Positions 25,770 through 33,506 of a stretch of DNA of 53,568 nt are shown one piece after another; positions within the stretch are counted from its first letter, which is position 1, and each line of letters opens with the position of its first letter. The DNA is from an uncultured Eubacteriales bacterium (lineage in GTDB: Bacteria > Bacillota > Clostridia > Lachnospirales > Bianqueaceae). The translations under genes were made by a program, and so were the position numbers. The stretch lies in contig CACZRP010000076.1 in NCBI GenBank assembly GCA_902783575.1, positions 1 to 53,568 on the forward strand, in the 5' to 3' direction. The notes beneath the pieces are model-generated. The model saw nothing but the letters and a program-made list of their open reading frames with translations. It was not told the origin of the DNA and did no database searches.

Positions 25770-27152
25770 TTAACGGCCGCCGACCGTGATGGAAGAAACA
25801 CGGATCAGGGGCTGGCCGACGTTAGTGGGAATGCTGCCGCTTTTGGAGCCGCACATGCCCTGGGCGCTTTCGAGGTTTCTGCTGACGCGGTCAATCTTGG
25901 GAAGGATCTCGGAGCCCTTGCCAATGAGGGTTGCTCCCCGGACGGGTTCGGCAATCTTGCCGTCCCGCACCATATAGCCTTCCCGGACGGCAAAGTTAAA
26001 TTCTCCGGTGACGGGATTCACGCTGCCGCCGCCCATGGCTGCGGCGTAGAGGCCGTATTCCATGGTGCCGATGATTTCTTCGGGATCGTCCTTGCCGGCG
26101 GCAATATAGGTATTGCTCATGCGGGAAGTAGGTTCGTAGTGGTAGTTCTGGCGGCGGCCGCAGCCGGTGGCAGGCATGCCCATACGGCGGGAGCCCAGAC
26201 GATCCACCAGATAGTTTTTCAGAATACCGTTTTCAATCAGCACCAGCTTCTGGGTGGGATGACCTTCGTCATCGATGTTGTTGGAGCCCCAGGAGTTGGG
26301 TTCGGTACCGTCATCAATGGCGGTTACAATGGGGCTGGCAATCTGCTGACCCAGCTTTCCGCAGAACTGGCTGCGTCCGGTGGCGACAGAGGTAGCCTCG
26401 AGAGAGTGGCCGCAGGCCTCGTGGAAGATGACGCCGCCAAAGCCGTTCTCAATGGCCACTGCCATGTTGCCCGCAGGGGCATAGCCGGCGTGCAGCATGG
26501 TAACGGCCTGACGGGCAGCCTCGGTGCCGGCATCTTCCGGTGTTTTCATATCATACAGCTCCATACCCATTCTGGCGCCGGGAGCAGAGGAACCGGACTG
26601 GTTTTCCGAACCGTTGGAAGCAACGGCGTTAATGGAAAGACGGGTCCGGATCTGCCGGTCCTGGGTCAGGAGACCTTCGGAGTTGGCAATCAGAATATTG
26701 CGGTCAATGTCCAGGAAACGGGCCTGGGCCTGAACGATTTCTTTGGAATAGGCCTTGGCGCTGTCATAGGCCCGGTGAAGCAGGGCGGCCTTGTCGGCAG
26801 CGGCTGCGGTGGAGGGCACAATGCTGATCCCATGAATATCGGGGAAAATCCGCTCGCAGAGAACTACGTGGCCGCCTTCACCCAGACTGCCCAGGGCTTC
26901 CGCCGCGGAACGGGCGCAGCTGATGAGGCCGCTGCGGCTCATATCGGAAGTGGATGCGTAAACACTTTTGGTGCCTTTCAGTAAACGAAAGCCCATGCCG
27001 GACAGCTTTCTGTCAGCAATGGATTCAACGGAGCCGCCGGTTAAGGTCATCTGGGACTCCAGGGTATTTTCAGCGAATACTTCTGCAAAATCAGCACCGG
27101 AGGAAAGGCCGATGCCAAGAAGCTCGCTGAGTAAGCTCTGACTAAGAATCAT
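25770..27152 (-). CDS. tldD: TldD-family zinc metallopeptidase subunit
   Basis: Catalytic subunit of the TldD/TldE protease, 460 residues. The zinc motif HExxxH is seen as HEACGH at 244-249, with the downstream Cys/His region GMPATGCGRRQNYHYEPTSR that helps close the site. The start at 27152 has a strong GAGGAGG site 6 bases upstream. It forms a two-gene operon with pmbA. No precursor peptide or other RiPP enzyme is close by, so a housekeeping role in peptide clearance is more likely than toxin maturation. Confidence 0.93.
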   Translation of the reverse strand: MILSQSLLSELLGIGLSSGADFAEVFAENTLESQMTLTGGSVESIADRKLSGMGFRLLKGTKSVYASTSDMSRSGLISCARSAAEALGSLGEGGHVVLCERIFPDIHGISIVPSTAAAADKAALLHRAYDSAKAYSKEIVQAQARFLDIDRNILIANSEGLLTQDRQIRTRLSINAVASNGSENQSGSSAPGARMGMELYDMKTPEDAGTEAARQAVTMLHAGYAPAGNMAVAIENGFGGVIFHEACGHSLEATSVATGRSQFCGKLGQQIASPIVTAIDDGTEPNSWGSNNIDDEGHPTQKLVLIENGILKNYLVDRLGSRRMGMPATGCGRRQNYHYEPTSRMSNTYIAAGKDDPEEIIGTMEYGLYAAAMGGGSVNPVTGEFNFAVREGYMVRDGKIAEPVRGATLIGKGSEILPKIDRVSRNLESAQGMCGSKSGSIPTNVGQPLIRVSSITVGGR

Positions 27153-27188
27153 AGAAATCCTCCTCTTTAAAAGCATAAACTGCTTTCC

Positions 27189-27204
27189 TATACCATAGGG
27201 TATA
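27189..27204. promoter_or_regulatory. Palindrome upstream of tldD
   Basis: TATACC, 4 bases, GGTATA. It lies 37 bases upstream of the tldD start on the minus strand, where a promoter is expected. It may be an operator or simply overlap a -10 element. Confidence 0.35.
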
Positions 27205-27262
27205 TTATTGCACTTTTTTTGCTGAAATTCAAGACTTTAAAGCGATAAATTGAAAACCGGGG

Positions 27263-27291
27263 TTGTCTGTCCTTCAAAAATCTTCTATAAT
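27263..27291 (+). promoter_or_regulatory. Promoter of the M28 peptidase gene
   Basis: TTGTCT, 17 bases, TATAAT. The start codon follows at 27324 behind AAGGAGAG. Confidence 0.7.
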
Positions 27292-27323
27292 GGAGCAAAA
27301 TCTATCTTTAAGGAGAGAAAATC

Positions 27324-28574
27324 ATGAATCTGAAAAAAATCAATCAGATCATCAAAGATACAGATTATATCCATACCTCCGGAACAAAGGAAGAGCTGAA
27401 GGCAGCGGAGTATCTGCTGGGCTGCTGCCAGGAGCTGGGAGTCAAGGCCTGGCTTGAAAGTTTCCCGGTGGAGATGGCGGAGGTCAAGAAGGCTTCCCTG
27501 ACTGCCTATAAGGCCCAGGACAGTGAAGGCAAAGACATCCCCTGCAAAGGCTTTAAGCTTTGCGGCTCAGGCGAAGTGGAGGCGGATTTCTACTATATGC
27601 CCAATCAGGATCCGGCTTCTCTGGCCAAGGCCAAGGGGAAAATCGTTATGGTTGACGGCGGCATGAGGCATTTCCTGTATCAGGATCTCATCAAGGCCGG
27701 CGCGGCAGGCTTTATCACCTATACCGGAAACGTCAATTTCGCCGATTCCGATATCGATCAGAGCGAGCTTCGCAGCTTTGTGCGGGCAGAGGCGCCCAAG
27801 ATACTGGGAGCCGGAATCAATGCCAAAACCGCCTACGAGCTGGTGAAGGGAAAAACCAGCCGGGTCAGAATTGAGGTCCAGCAGGAGGAATTTGCCGGTG
27901 AATCCCACAACGTGGTGGCCGAGATCCCCGGTACCTCCGATGAGTGGATCGTGCTCAGCGCCCATTACGATACCGTGCCCCTTTCCCGGGGATCCTATGA
28001 CAATATGTCCGGCTGCATCGGCGTACTGGAGGCGCTGGAAGCCCTGAAGGCCGGAGCACCTCACCACTATGGAATCCGGGCTGTCTTCTGCGGCAGCGAG
28101 GAGCGGGGCCTGCTGGGCTCCAAGGCCTATACCGCCGATCACGAGCAGAAGCTGGAGAAGGTGGTCCTGAATGTCAACCTGGATATGATCGGTTCCGTGA
28201 TGGGCAAGTTTATCGCTGTGGTCAGCGCGGAGGAAGGCCTGGTCAGCTTCATCCGTTATTTTGCCCTGCAGAAGGGCTGGGGCATCGACGTCAGGTCCGG
28301 CGTTTATTCCAGTGATTCCACCCCCTTTGCCGATCACGGCGTGCCTGCTCTGTCCTTTGCCCGCATCACGGGCCCGGGTCAGTCCACCATTCACAGCCGG
28401 TATGATACGCCGAAAATCCTCTCGGCGGAGCAGCTTCAGCAGGATGGAGCCTTTATTGCTGCATTTGTCAAGGAGATGGCGGACGCGGCCTGCTGTCCTG
28501 TGAAGAGGGAAATGCCTGAGAAAGTCAAAAAACAGCTGGATGAATATCTGAACCGAAAGAGACCGGAGCACTAA
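27324..28574 (+). CDS. M28-family zinc aminopeptidase with PA domain
   Basis: Cytoplasmic metallopeptidase of 416 residues that should remove N-terminal residues from peptides. A PA insert (about 80-190) precedes the catalytic domain. Two-zinc ligands are recognisable: His214 in SAHYDT, Asp226 in YDNMSG, Glu259/Glu260 in GSEERGLLGS, Asp287 in NLDMIG and a late His in TIHSRYD. There is no signal peptide, unlike secreted M28 enzymes. It is transcribed divergently from tldD, another peptidase, and is followed by the GH94 gene after 40 bases. Confidence 0.92.
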   Translation: MNLKKINQIIKDTDYIHTSGTKEELKAAEYLLGCCQELGVKAWLESFPVEMAEVKKASLTAYKAQDSEGKDIPCKGFKLCGSGEVEADFYYMPNQDPASLAKAKGKIVMVDGGMRHFLYQDLIKAGAAGFITYTGNVNFADSDIDQSELRSFVRAEAPKILGAGINAKTAYELVKGKTSRVRIEVQQEEFAGESHNVVAEIPGTSDEWIVLSAHYDTVPLSRGSYDNMSGCIGVLEALEALKAGAPHHYGIRAVFCGSEERGLLGSKAYTADHEQKLEKVVLNVNLDMIGSVMGKFIAVVSAEEGLVSFIRYFALQKGWGIDVRSGVYSSDSTPFADHGVPALSFARITGPGQSTIHSRYDTPKILSAEQLQQDGAFIAAFVKEMADAACCPVKREMPEKVKKQLDEYLNRKRPEH

Positions 28575-28614
28575 AATATAAAATATAGCTTCCGAAAGGA
28601 ATGGGTATACGGAT

Positions 28615-31314
28615 ATGAGCAAAATTACTTTTCTGAACGATCAGGCGGATTTTTCTCTGACAAATCCGGAAGAAATCAGTTATCTCTATTTTCCTTTGGC
28701 CGGCGAAGCAGGTCTGAAATCCTCTGTGACTCCGCTGCTGGGCGGCGATGCCAAAATCTCCCAGAACAGCTTTCTGCTGGAGCCGGTGAGCTCCGAGAAT
28801 CTCCATAACAATCGTTCTACCCGGAATTTCTGGGTGCGCCTGACGGATGAGGCCGGTCATGTCCGGATCTGGTCCGCTGCCGGAGCCTCCGCGGCCCAGG
28901 AGGCGGCCAGGTTCACCGATCAGCAGGACGAGAGCCTTCTGGAGGCCGGGTTCATGTGGCAGAAGCTGAGCCGCTGCTGGAAAGAGGGAAACCTGAAGGC
29001 GGAGATCACATCCTTTGTGCCGATGGACAGGAACGTGGAAGTGATGCTGGCGGAGCTGACCAGCCTGGCGGATGAGCCTGTGACATTGGAAGGCATCGCC
29101 GCCGTGCCCATTTATGGCCGCAGCGCGGATAACATCCGGGATCACCGGAATGTTACCTCCATGCTGCACCGCATCCATACGGGCACCTACGGCGTCAGTG
29201 TGAAGCCCACCATGTCCTTTGATGAGCGGGGTCATCAGCTGAATCATCTTTGCTATTATGTCCAGGGCTGGATGGAGGATTCCATCCGTCCCGAGGGCTT
29301 TTATCCCACGGTGCAGAGTTTCATCGGAGAGGGCGGCACCTTCACCAGACCCCGGGCCGTCTACGAAGATTACGAGGCGGTGCCTGCGGGTGAAGCTTTT
29401 GCCGGCACCGAGGCGGTGGGAGGACTTCGCTTCGCGCCGGTGACCCTGGAGAAGGGAGACAGCATCCGCTTTGTGATTCTCTCCGGCATCCAGGAAGAGC
29501 AGTGCCCGGAAGAAGAGCTGCTGGCCCGTTTTGGCAGCCCGGAGCAGGTGCTGGAGGAGCTGGAAAAGGTTAAATCCTACTGGCAGCACAAGGTCAATGT
29601 CCGTTTTGAAAGCAAGAACAAGGACTATGACCGGTTCCTTCGCTGGGTGAGCTTTCAGCCCATGCTGCGCCGCATTTTCGGCTGTTCCTTCCTGCCCCAT
29701 CATGATTATGGCCGGGGCGGCCGGGGATGGCGGGATCTGTGGCAGGACTGCCTGGCGCTGATTCTCATGGATCCGGCGGATGTCCGTTCCATGATTGTCT
29801 CGAATTTTGGAGGCGTGCGCATCGATGGCACCAATGCCACCATCATCGGAGACGGCCAGGGTGAATTTATCGCTGATCGAAACGGCATCAGCCGTGTGTG
29901 GATGGACCATGCCTACTGGCCCCTGGGTACCACAAAGCTTTATATTGATCAGACCGGCGACCTGGAGGTTCTCATGGAGAAGGCGCCTTATTTCAAGGAT
30001 GCCATGGCCATGAGAGGCTTTGAAAAGGATGAGGACTGGGCAATGGAGCAGGGTTCCCTGCAGAAGACCAGAACCGGCCTGGTGTATGAGGGCACCATCC
30101 TGGAGCATCTGCTGATCCAGAATCTGACAGCCTTCTACGAGGTGGGAGAACACAACATCATCCGCCTGAGGGGCGCTGACTGGAATGACGCCCTGGATAT
30201 GGCCCCGGATCGGGGCGAATCGGTGGCCTTCACCTTCGCTTACGCGGAAAATCTGAAGGAACTGGCTTCGCTGATCACTCAGCTGAAGGAGAGGGGCACT
30301 GACCGGTTCAAGCTGGCGGCAGAGACCGCCCGGCTGCTCTGCAGCAGGCCTTCCTTCTATGAGGATCCGGAGAAAAAGCGGGAAATGCTGAAGGATTATG
30401 CCCAGGCGGTACGCCATCAGCTCAGCGGCGGCGCGGTGCTGGTTTCTGCGGATGAGCTGATCCGGGATCTCTCGGCCAAGGCAGAGCATCTGTTTAGTCT
30501 CCTTCGCCGGCAGGAATATCTGGAGGAGGGCTGGTATAACAGCTACTATGACAACAGCGGCCGCCGGGTGGAGGGCACCTTCAAAGACGAGAAGGGGGCA
30601 TCCCGGGTGCGGATGATGCTCACCGGTCAGGTGTTTGCCATCCGCAGCGGCGTGGCCACCGAGGAGCAGGTGAGATCCATCGCGGACAATGCCGACAGAT
30701 ATCTTTTTGATGGAGGTGCCGGCGGTTATCGCCTGAACACGGACTTCCATGAGCTGAAGATGGACATGGGCAGAATGTTCGGATTTGCCTATGGAGAGAA
30801 AGAGAACGGCGCTGTCTTTTCTCACATGGCCGTGATGTATGCCAGTGCTCTTTACAGCCGCGGCTTTGCGGCGGAGGGCTTTAAGGCCCTGCAGTCCCTG
30901 GCGGATCAGGCCAATGATTTCGAAAAAAGCCGCATCTATCCCGGACTGCCGGAATACTTTGACAATGGGGGAAGAGGCGTCTATCATTATCTGACAGGTT
31001 CCGCCAGCTGGTATCTTCTCACGGTGCTGACCCAGCAGTACGGAGTACGGGGAGAGCTGGGAGACCTGCGGCTGAGTCCTCAGCTGCGGCTGGAACAGTT
31101 CGACGAGGAGGGAAGAGCCGTCGTCAGCCTGATTTTTGCGGGAAAACCACTGAAGATTATTTATGAATGGCATCAGGATCATCCTGGAAAGACAGAAGGG
31201 TATCAGGTGGCGGAGGTCATCATGAACGGTGAGAAATTCAGCGGCCTGATTCCCAGAGAGAAGATCGAAGCCCTGCCTGAGTCAGAGACAGAAATCCGTG
31301 TGATTCTTCAATAA
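28615..31314 (+). CDS. GH94 family disaccharide phosphorylase
   Basis: 899-residue cytoplasmic inverting phosphorylase that splits a beta-linked disaccharide or short oligosaccharide with phosphate, giving a sugar 1-phosphate. The N-terminal beta-sandwich (about 1-280) is followed by an (alpha/alpha)6 barrel with GRGGRGWRDLWQDCLALI and the box GADWND (residues 520-525) that holds the general acid region of GH94. The length is close to laminaribiose phosphorylases rather than to cellobiose phosphorylase, but linkage and sugar cannot be fixed by eye. It is preceded by a weak ribosome site (AAAGGAATGGG). It would feed glucose 1-phosphate to glycolysis. Confidence 0.85.
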   Translation: MSKITFLNDQADFSLTNPEEISYLYFPLAGEAGLKSSVTPLLGGDAKISQNSFLLEPVSSENLHNNRSTRNFWVRLTDEAGHVRIWSAAGASAAQEAARFTDQQDESLLEAGFMWQKLSRCWKEGNLKAEITSFVPMDRNVEVMLAELTSLADEPVTLEGIAAVPIYGRSADNIRDHRNVTSMLHRIHTGTYGVSVKPTMSFDERGHQLNHLCYYVQGWMEDSIRPEGFYPTVQSFIGEGGTFTRPRAVYEDYEAVPAGEAFAGTEAVGGLRFAPVTLEKGDSIRFVILSGIQEEQCPEEELLARFGSPEQVLEELEKVKSYWQHKVNVRFESKNKDYDRFLRWVSFQPMLRRIFGCSFLPHHDYGRGGRGWRDLWQDCLALILMDPADVRSMIVSNFGGVRIDGTNATIIGDGQGEFIADRNGISRVWMDHAYWPLGTTKLYIDQTGDLEVLMEKAPYFKDAMAMRGFEKDEDWAMEQGSLQKTRTGLVYEGTILEHLLIQNLTAFYEVGEHNIIRLRGADWNDALDMAPDRGESVAFTFAYAENLKELASLITQLKERGTDRFKLAAETARLLCSRPSFYEDPEKKREMLKDYAQAVRHQLSGGAVLVSADELIRDLSAKAEHLFSLLRRQEYLEEGWYNSYYDNSGRRVEGTFKDEKGASRVRMMLTGQVFAIRSGVATEEQVRSIADNADRYLFDGGAGGYRLNTDFHELKMDMGRMFGFAYGEKENGAVFSHMAVMYASALYSRGFAAEGFKALQSLADQANDFEKSRIYPGLPEYFDNGGRGVYHYLTGSASWYLLTVLTQQYGVRGELGDLRLSPQLRLEQFDEEGRAVVSLIFAGKPLKIIYEWHQDHPGKTEGYQVAEVIMNGEKFSGLIPREKIEALPESETEIRVILQ

Positions 31315-31321
31315 AAATTTA

Positions 31322-31368
31322 TAAAAAAAGAGAGAGGCTGCCTGATCTTACTGGACCAGGCAGCCTCT
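31322..31368 (-). terminator. Terminator of the 62-residue gene
   Basis: Stem AGAGGCTGCCTG / CAGGCAGCCTCT, 12 bp with a 12-base loop. On the minus strand a run of seven T follows. On the plus strand the hairpin comes right after the GH94 gene but without a T run, so it would act there only weakly. Confidence 0.85.
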
Positions 31369-31416
31369 GCTACCGCTTATATCTCTAAAGGGAAGGAAAC
31401 AATCTGATTGTTAGGA

Positions 31417-31605
31417 TCAGGCAGCCTTAACAGCCTGACGATGGCCGTACATTTTCTCCCAGACAGCTTCTGCGAACTGTTCTTTCTTGTTGATGTAATG
31501 GACAGGAGCCTGAACGGTCTTGCGAACTTTATTATATTCAAGACGAAGTTCAGCAGTCTGAACATCTTCAGCAAACTCGCGGTCAAAATTAAATGTGTTA
31601 TTCAT
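31417..31605 (-). CDS. Small hypothetical protein (62 residues), strongly expressed
   Basis: I do not recognise the family. The product is soluble, charged and mostly helical by eye: it starts MNNTFNFDREFAED, has RLEYNKVRKTV in the middle and ends YGHRQAVKAA. No Cys pairs, no membrane segment and no signal peptide. It is supported as a real gene by a perfect AAGGAG site 8 bases before the ATG, a consensus promoter 90 bases upstream and a strong terminator 50 bases downstream. It lies between the GH94 gene (convergent) and a LacI regulator on the same strand. It may be a stress or regulatory protein; no function is claimed. Confidence 0.75.
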   Translation of the reverse strand: MNNTFNFDREFAEDVQTAELRLEYNKVRKTVQAPVHYINKKEQFAEAVWEKMYGHRQAVKAA

Positions 31606-31652
31606 GGTGTGAACTCCTTTTCTTATTTTTCATAAATTCTTTTAAAAGTTTT

Positions 31653-31694
31653 AGTCCCAGAGCCGATGTTGTTCTCTCATCTGACTCTGGGACT
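31653..31694. repeat. 42-base inverted repeat at the start of the 62-residue gene's transcript
   Basis: AGTCCCAGAG and CTCTGGGACT are perfect 10-bp arms 22 bases apart, with a smaller GATG/CATC pair inside. They lie directly against the -10 element (31695). The right arm spans the expected start site, so it could be a DNA operator or a 5' RNA structure. Confidence 0.7.
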
Positions 31695-31723
31695 ATTATA
31701 ATCCATCTTTATAAACTTGTCAA
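31695..31723 (-). promoter_or_regulatory. Perfect-consensus promoter of the 62-residue gene
   Basis: TTGACA (31718-31723 on the complement), 17 bases, TATAAT (31695-31700). Exact match to the sigma-A consensus with ideal spacing, so transcription should be strong unless repressed. Confidence 0.85.
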
Positions 31724-31793
31724 TATTAATTTATAAAATTTTGAAAATATTTTTGGAAAATTTTGAAAGACATAGATGATAAATTTATAAAGC

Positions 31794-32858
31794 CTATTTA
31801 TCCTTGTCTTTTAACTCCTGCACACTGTCTCTTTCTACCAGCTCGGTGGAGATGTACATTTTCATGGGTACCTGCGTGGTATCGGACTGATACAGACGTT
31901 TCAGACGTATAATCAAAGCAACGCATTCACGGCCGATCCTGTGGCGGGAGCTGCGGATGGTGGTCAGGGGAGGGTCGCAGATGCGGCTCATGGGGTTATC
32001 GTCAAATCCGATGACAGAGACATCCTCCGGAACCCGGAAGCCGATACGCTTGAGGGCGTTGACGGTCCGAAGACCTTCCCGGTCGTTTTCGGCCAGAAGA
32101 GCTGTGGGGAGATTTTCCGCATTGCGGAACTGTTCTTCCAGGGAGGTGGTATCCATCAGAGATTTGTCTTCCCCGGCCACGAAGTAATTCTCTTTGCGAT
32201 CCGCGAGATGATGATCCTTCAGGGCTCTTCGGAAGGCAATGCGCCTGTCTTCGCCGGAGGTAGTCTCGTTGGAACAGCTGACATAGCCGATGCGTTTGTG
32301 TCCCAGGGATTTGAGATAGCCAACGCTCATATGGAAGCTCTGAAGATTGTCCACATTCACAGAGTTCACGGGATGGGAAAAATCAAAGGAATCAATGAAG
32401 GTATAGGGAAGCTTCAGGCTGTTCAGCTCCTCCAGCACTTCGTCCGTGATGTGAGGGCAGACCACGATCAGTCCCAGGACGTTGCCTGTTTCTCTGATGG
32501 CTGTCACCAGATCTTCTTCGCAGCTGCGGTACATGATGATCAGATTGCAGCCGATCTCGCGGCTTTCCTGCTGGGCACCTTCCAGTACGCCGGCATAGAA
32601 GGAATAGACGTCATTCCATTCTTCTTTTTTATCCCGATAGGACAGATAAACAATCGATCCGCGGTTCCGGCGGGAAACGGGAGCTTCAGGTTCCGGTGCC
32701 TGCTTGTGGCCGGCCAGCATGTCTTCGTAGCCGAGCTCAATGATCTGTTTGGTTAATTTTTCCCGGAGAGGACGGGAAATGCCGGGTTTACCGTTCAGCA
32801 CCAGTGAAATGGTGGCGGGAGAAACACCCAGAAGCTGAGCCAGATCTTTTGCTTTCAT
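31794..32858 (-). CDS. LacI-family transcriptional regulator
   Basis: 354-residue regulator: N-terminal LacI-type helix-turn-helix (KAKDLAQLLGVSPATISLVL) with hinge, then a sugar-binding core with IGYVSCSNETTSGEDRR, TALLAENDREGLR and SVIGFDDNPMSRICDPPLTTI. Such proteins repress sugar-use genes until an effector binds. The likely targets are the nearby GH94 gene or its own operon, but no binding site is proven. Its own promoter is at 32916-32944; ribosome site AGAGGTGATG. The spacers on both sides are very AT-rich. Confidence 0.94.
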   Translation of the reverse strand: MKAKDLAQLLGVSPATISLVLNGKPGISRPLREKLTKQIIELGYEDMLAGHKQAPEPEAPVSRRNRGSIVYLSYRDKKEEWNDVYSFYAGVLEGAQQESREIGCNLIIMYRSCEEDLVTAIRETGNVLGLIVVCPHITDEVLEELNSLKLPYTFIDSFDFSHPVNSVNVDNLQSFHMSVGYLKSLGHKRIGYVSCSNETTSGEDRRIAFRRALKDHHLADRKENYFVAGEDKSLMDTTSLEEQFRNAENLPTALLAENDREGLRTVNALKRIGFRVPEDVSVIGFDDNPMSRICDPPLTTIRSSRHRIGRECVALIIRLKRLYQSDTTQVPMKMYISTELVERDSVQELKDKDK

Positions 32859-32915
32859 AAAAGCACATCACCTCTGATTATATGATAATAGTAAGTTCAC
32901 GTAATATTTATAAAC

Positions 32916-32944
32916 AGTATAGGGTAATTTTATGAAAATTGCAA
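32916..32944 (-). promoter_or_regulatory. Promoter of the LacI regulator gene
   Basis: On the minus strand: TTGCAA, 17 bases, TATACT. Confidence 0.6.
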
Positions 32945-32960
32945 TGGGCTTTTGTGAATA

Positions 32961-33017
32961 TGTTGTAAATTTTCAACAGAAGAAATAGTTGCGAATGACA
33001 ACTAAATGAAGTATAAT
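32961..33017 (+). promoter_or_regulatory. Promoter of marR-ABC with two MarR-type operators
   Basis: TTGCGA (32989-32994), 17 bases, TATAAT (33012-33017). The perfect repeat TAGTTG, 7 bases, CAACTA (32986-33004) covers the -35. A second, near-perfect repeat TGTTG, 8 bases, CAACA is at 32961-32978. Both share GTTG...CAAC arms, the pattern expected for autorepression by the MarR protein encoded downstream. Confidence 0.7.
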
Positions 33018-33050
33018 ATTTAAGATTCTTTAAAAAAGGAATCGATTTTT

Positions 33051-33506
33051 ATGAAAGCAGGTAATTGTATGCAGCATACAGAACTTGGCAATCTGCTGCG
33101 GATCAGCCGGTGCTTCGACATTTTCCGAAGACAGAAGATGAAAGATCTGGATCTATATCCCGGGCTGACGATGCTGGTTTCCCATGTGTGCAGAAATCCC
33201 GGCTGCAGCCAGGAATTTCTTGCGGAAAAGGTCTGCCTGGATAAAACCACAGTGGCTCACCATCTTTCCCGGCTGGAGGAGAAGGGGTATGTGGAACGGA
33301 GAGTTTCCGTAAATGACGCCCGGGTCCGCGCGGTTTATCCCACGGAGAAGGCCATGGCCATTTACCCTCAGCTCCATGAAACCTATACACAGTTTTATGA
33401 GCAGCTGCTCAGGAATCTTTCGGATACAGACCGGGAGGAAGTGGCGAGACTTTCGGAAATTCTGTATCATAACGCGCTGGCGCTGGTGAAGGAGGGAAAG
33501 GCATGA
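33051..33506 (+). CDS. MarR-family transcriptional regulator
   Basis: 151-residue winged-helix regulator with CSQEFLAEKVCLDKTTVAHH as the DNA-reading helix region and a wing RLEEKGYVERRVSVNDARVR. MarR proteins repress drug-efflux genes and let go when a ligand binds. The stop overlaps the ATG of the first ABC gene by 4 bases, so it is translationally linked to the exporter it probably controls. An internal ATG at 33069 is an alternative start. Two Cys residues near the DNA-binding region could sense oxidants. Confidence 0.92.
   Translation: MKAGNCMQHTELGNLLRISRCFDIFRRQKMKDLDLYPGLTMLVSHVCRNPGCSQEFLAEKVCLDKTTVAHHLSRLEEKGYVERRVSVNDARVRAVYPTEKAMAIYPQLHETYTQFYEQLLRNLSDTDREEVARLSEILYHNALALVKEGKA

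Noticed and set aside
24392..27152. RiPP (microcin-like) biosynthesis cluster
   Set aside because: Only the protease subunits are present; no precursor, cyclodehydratase or dedicated exporter lies next to them.
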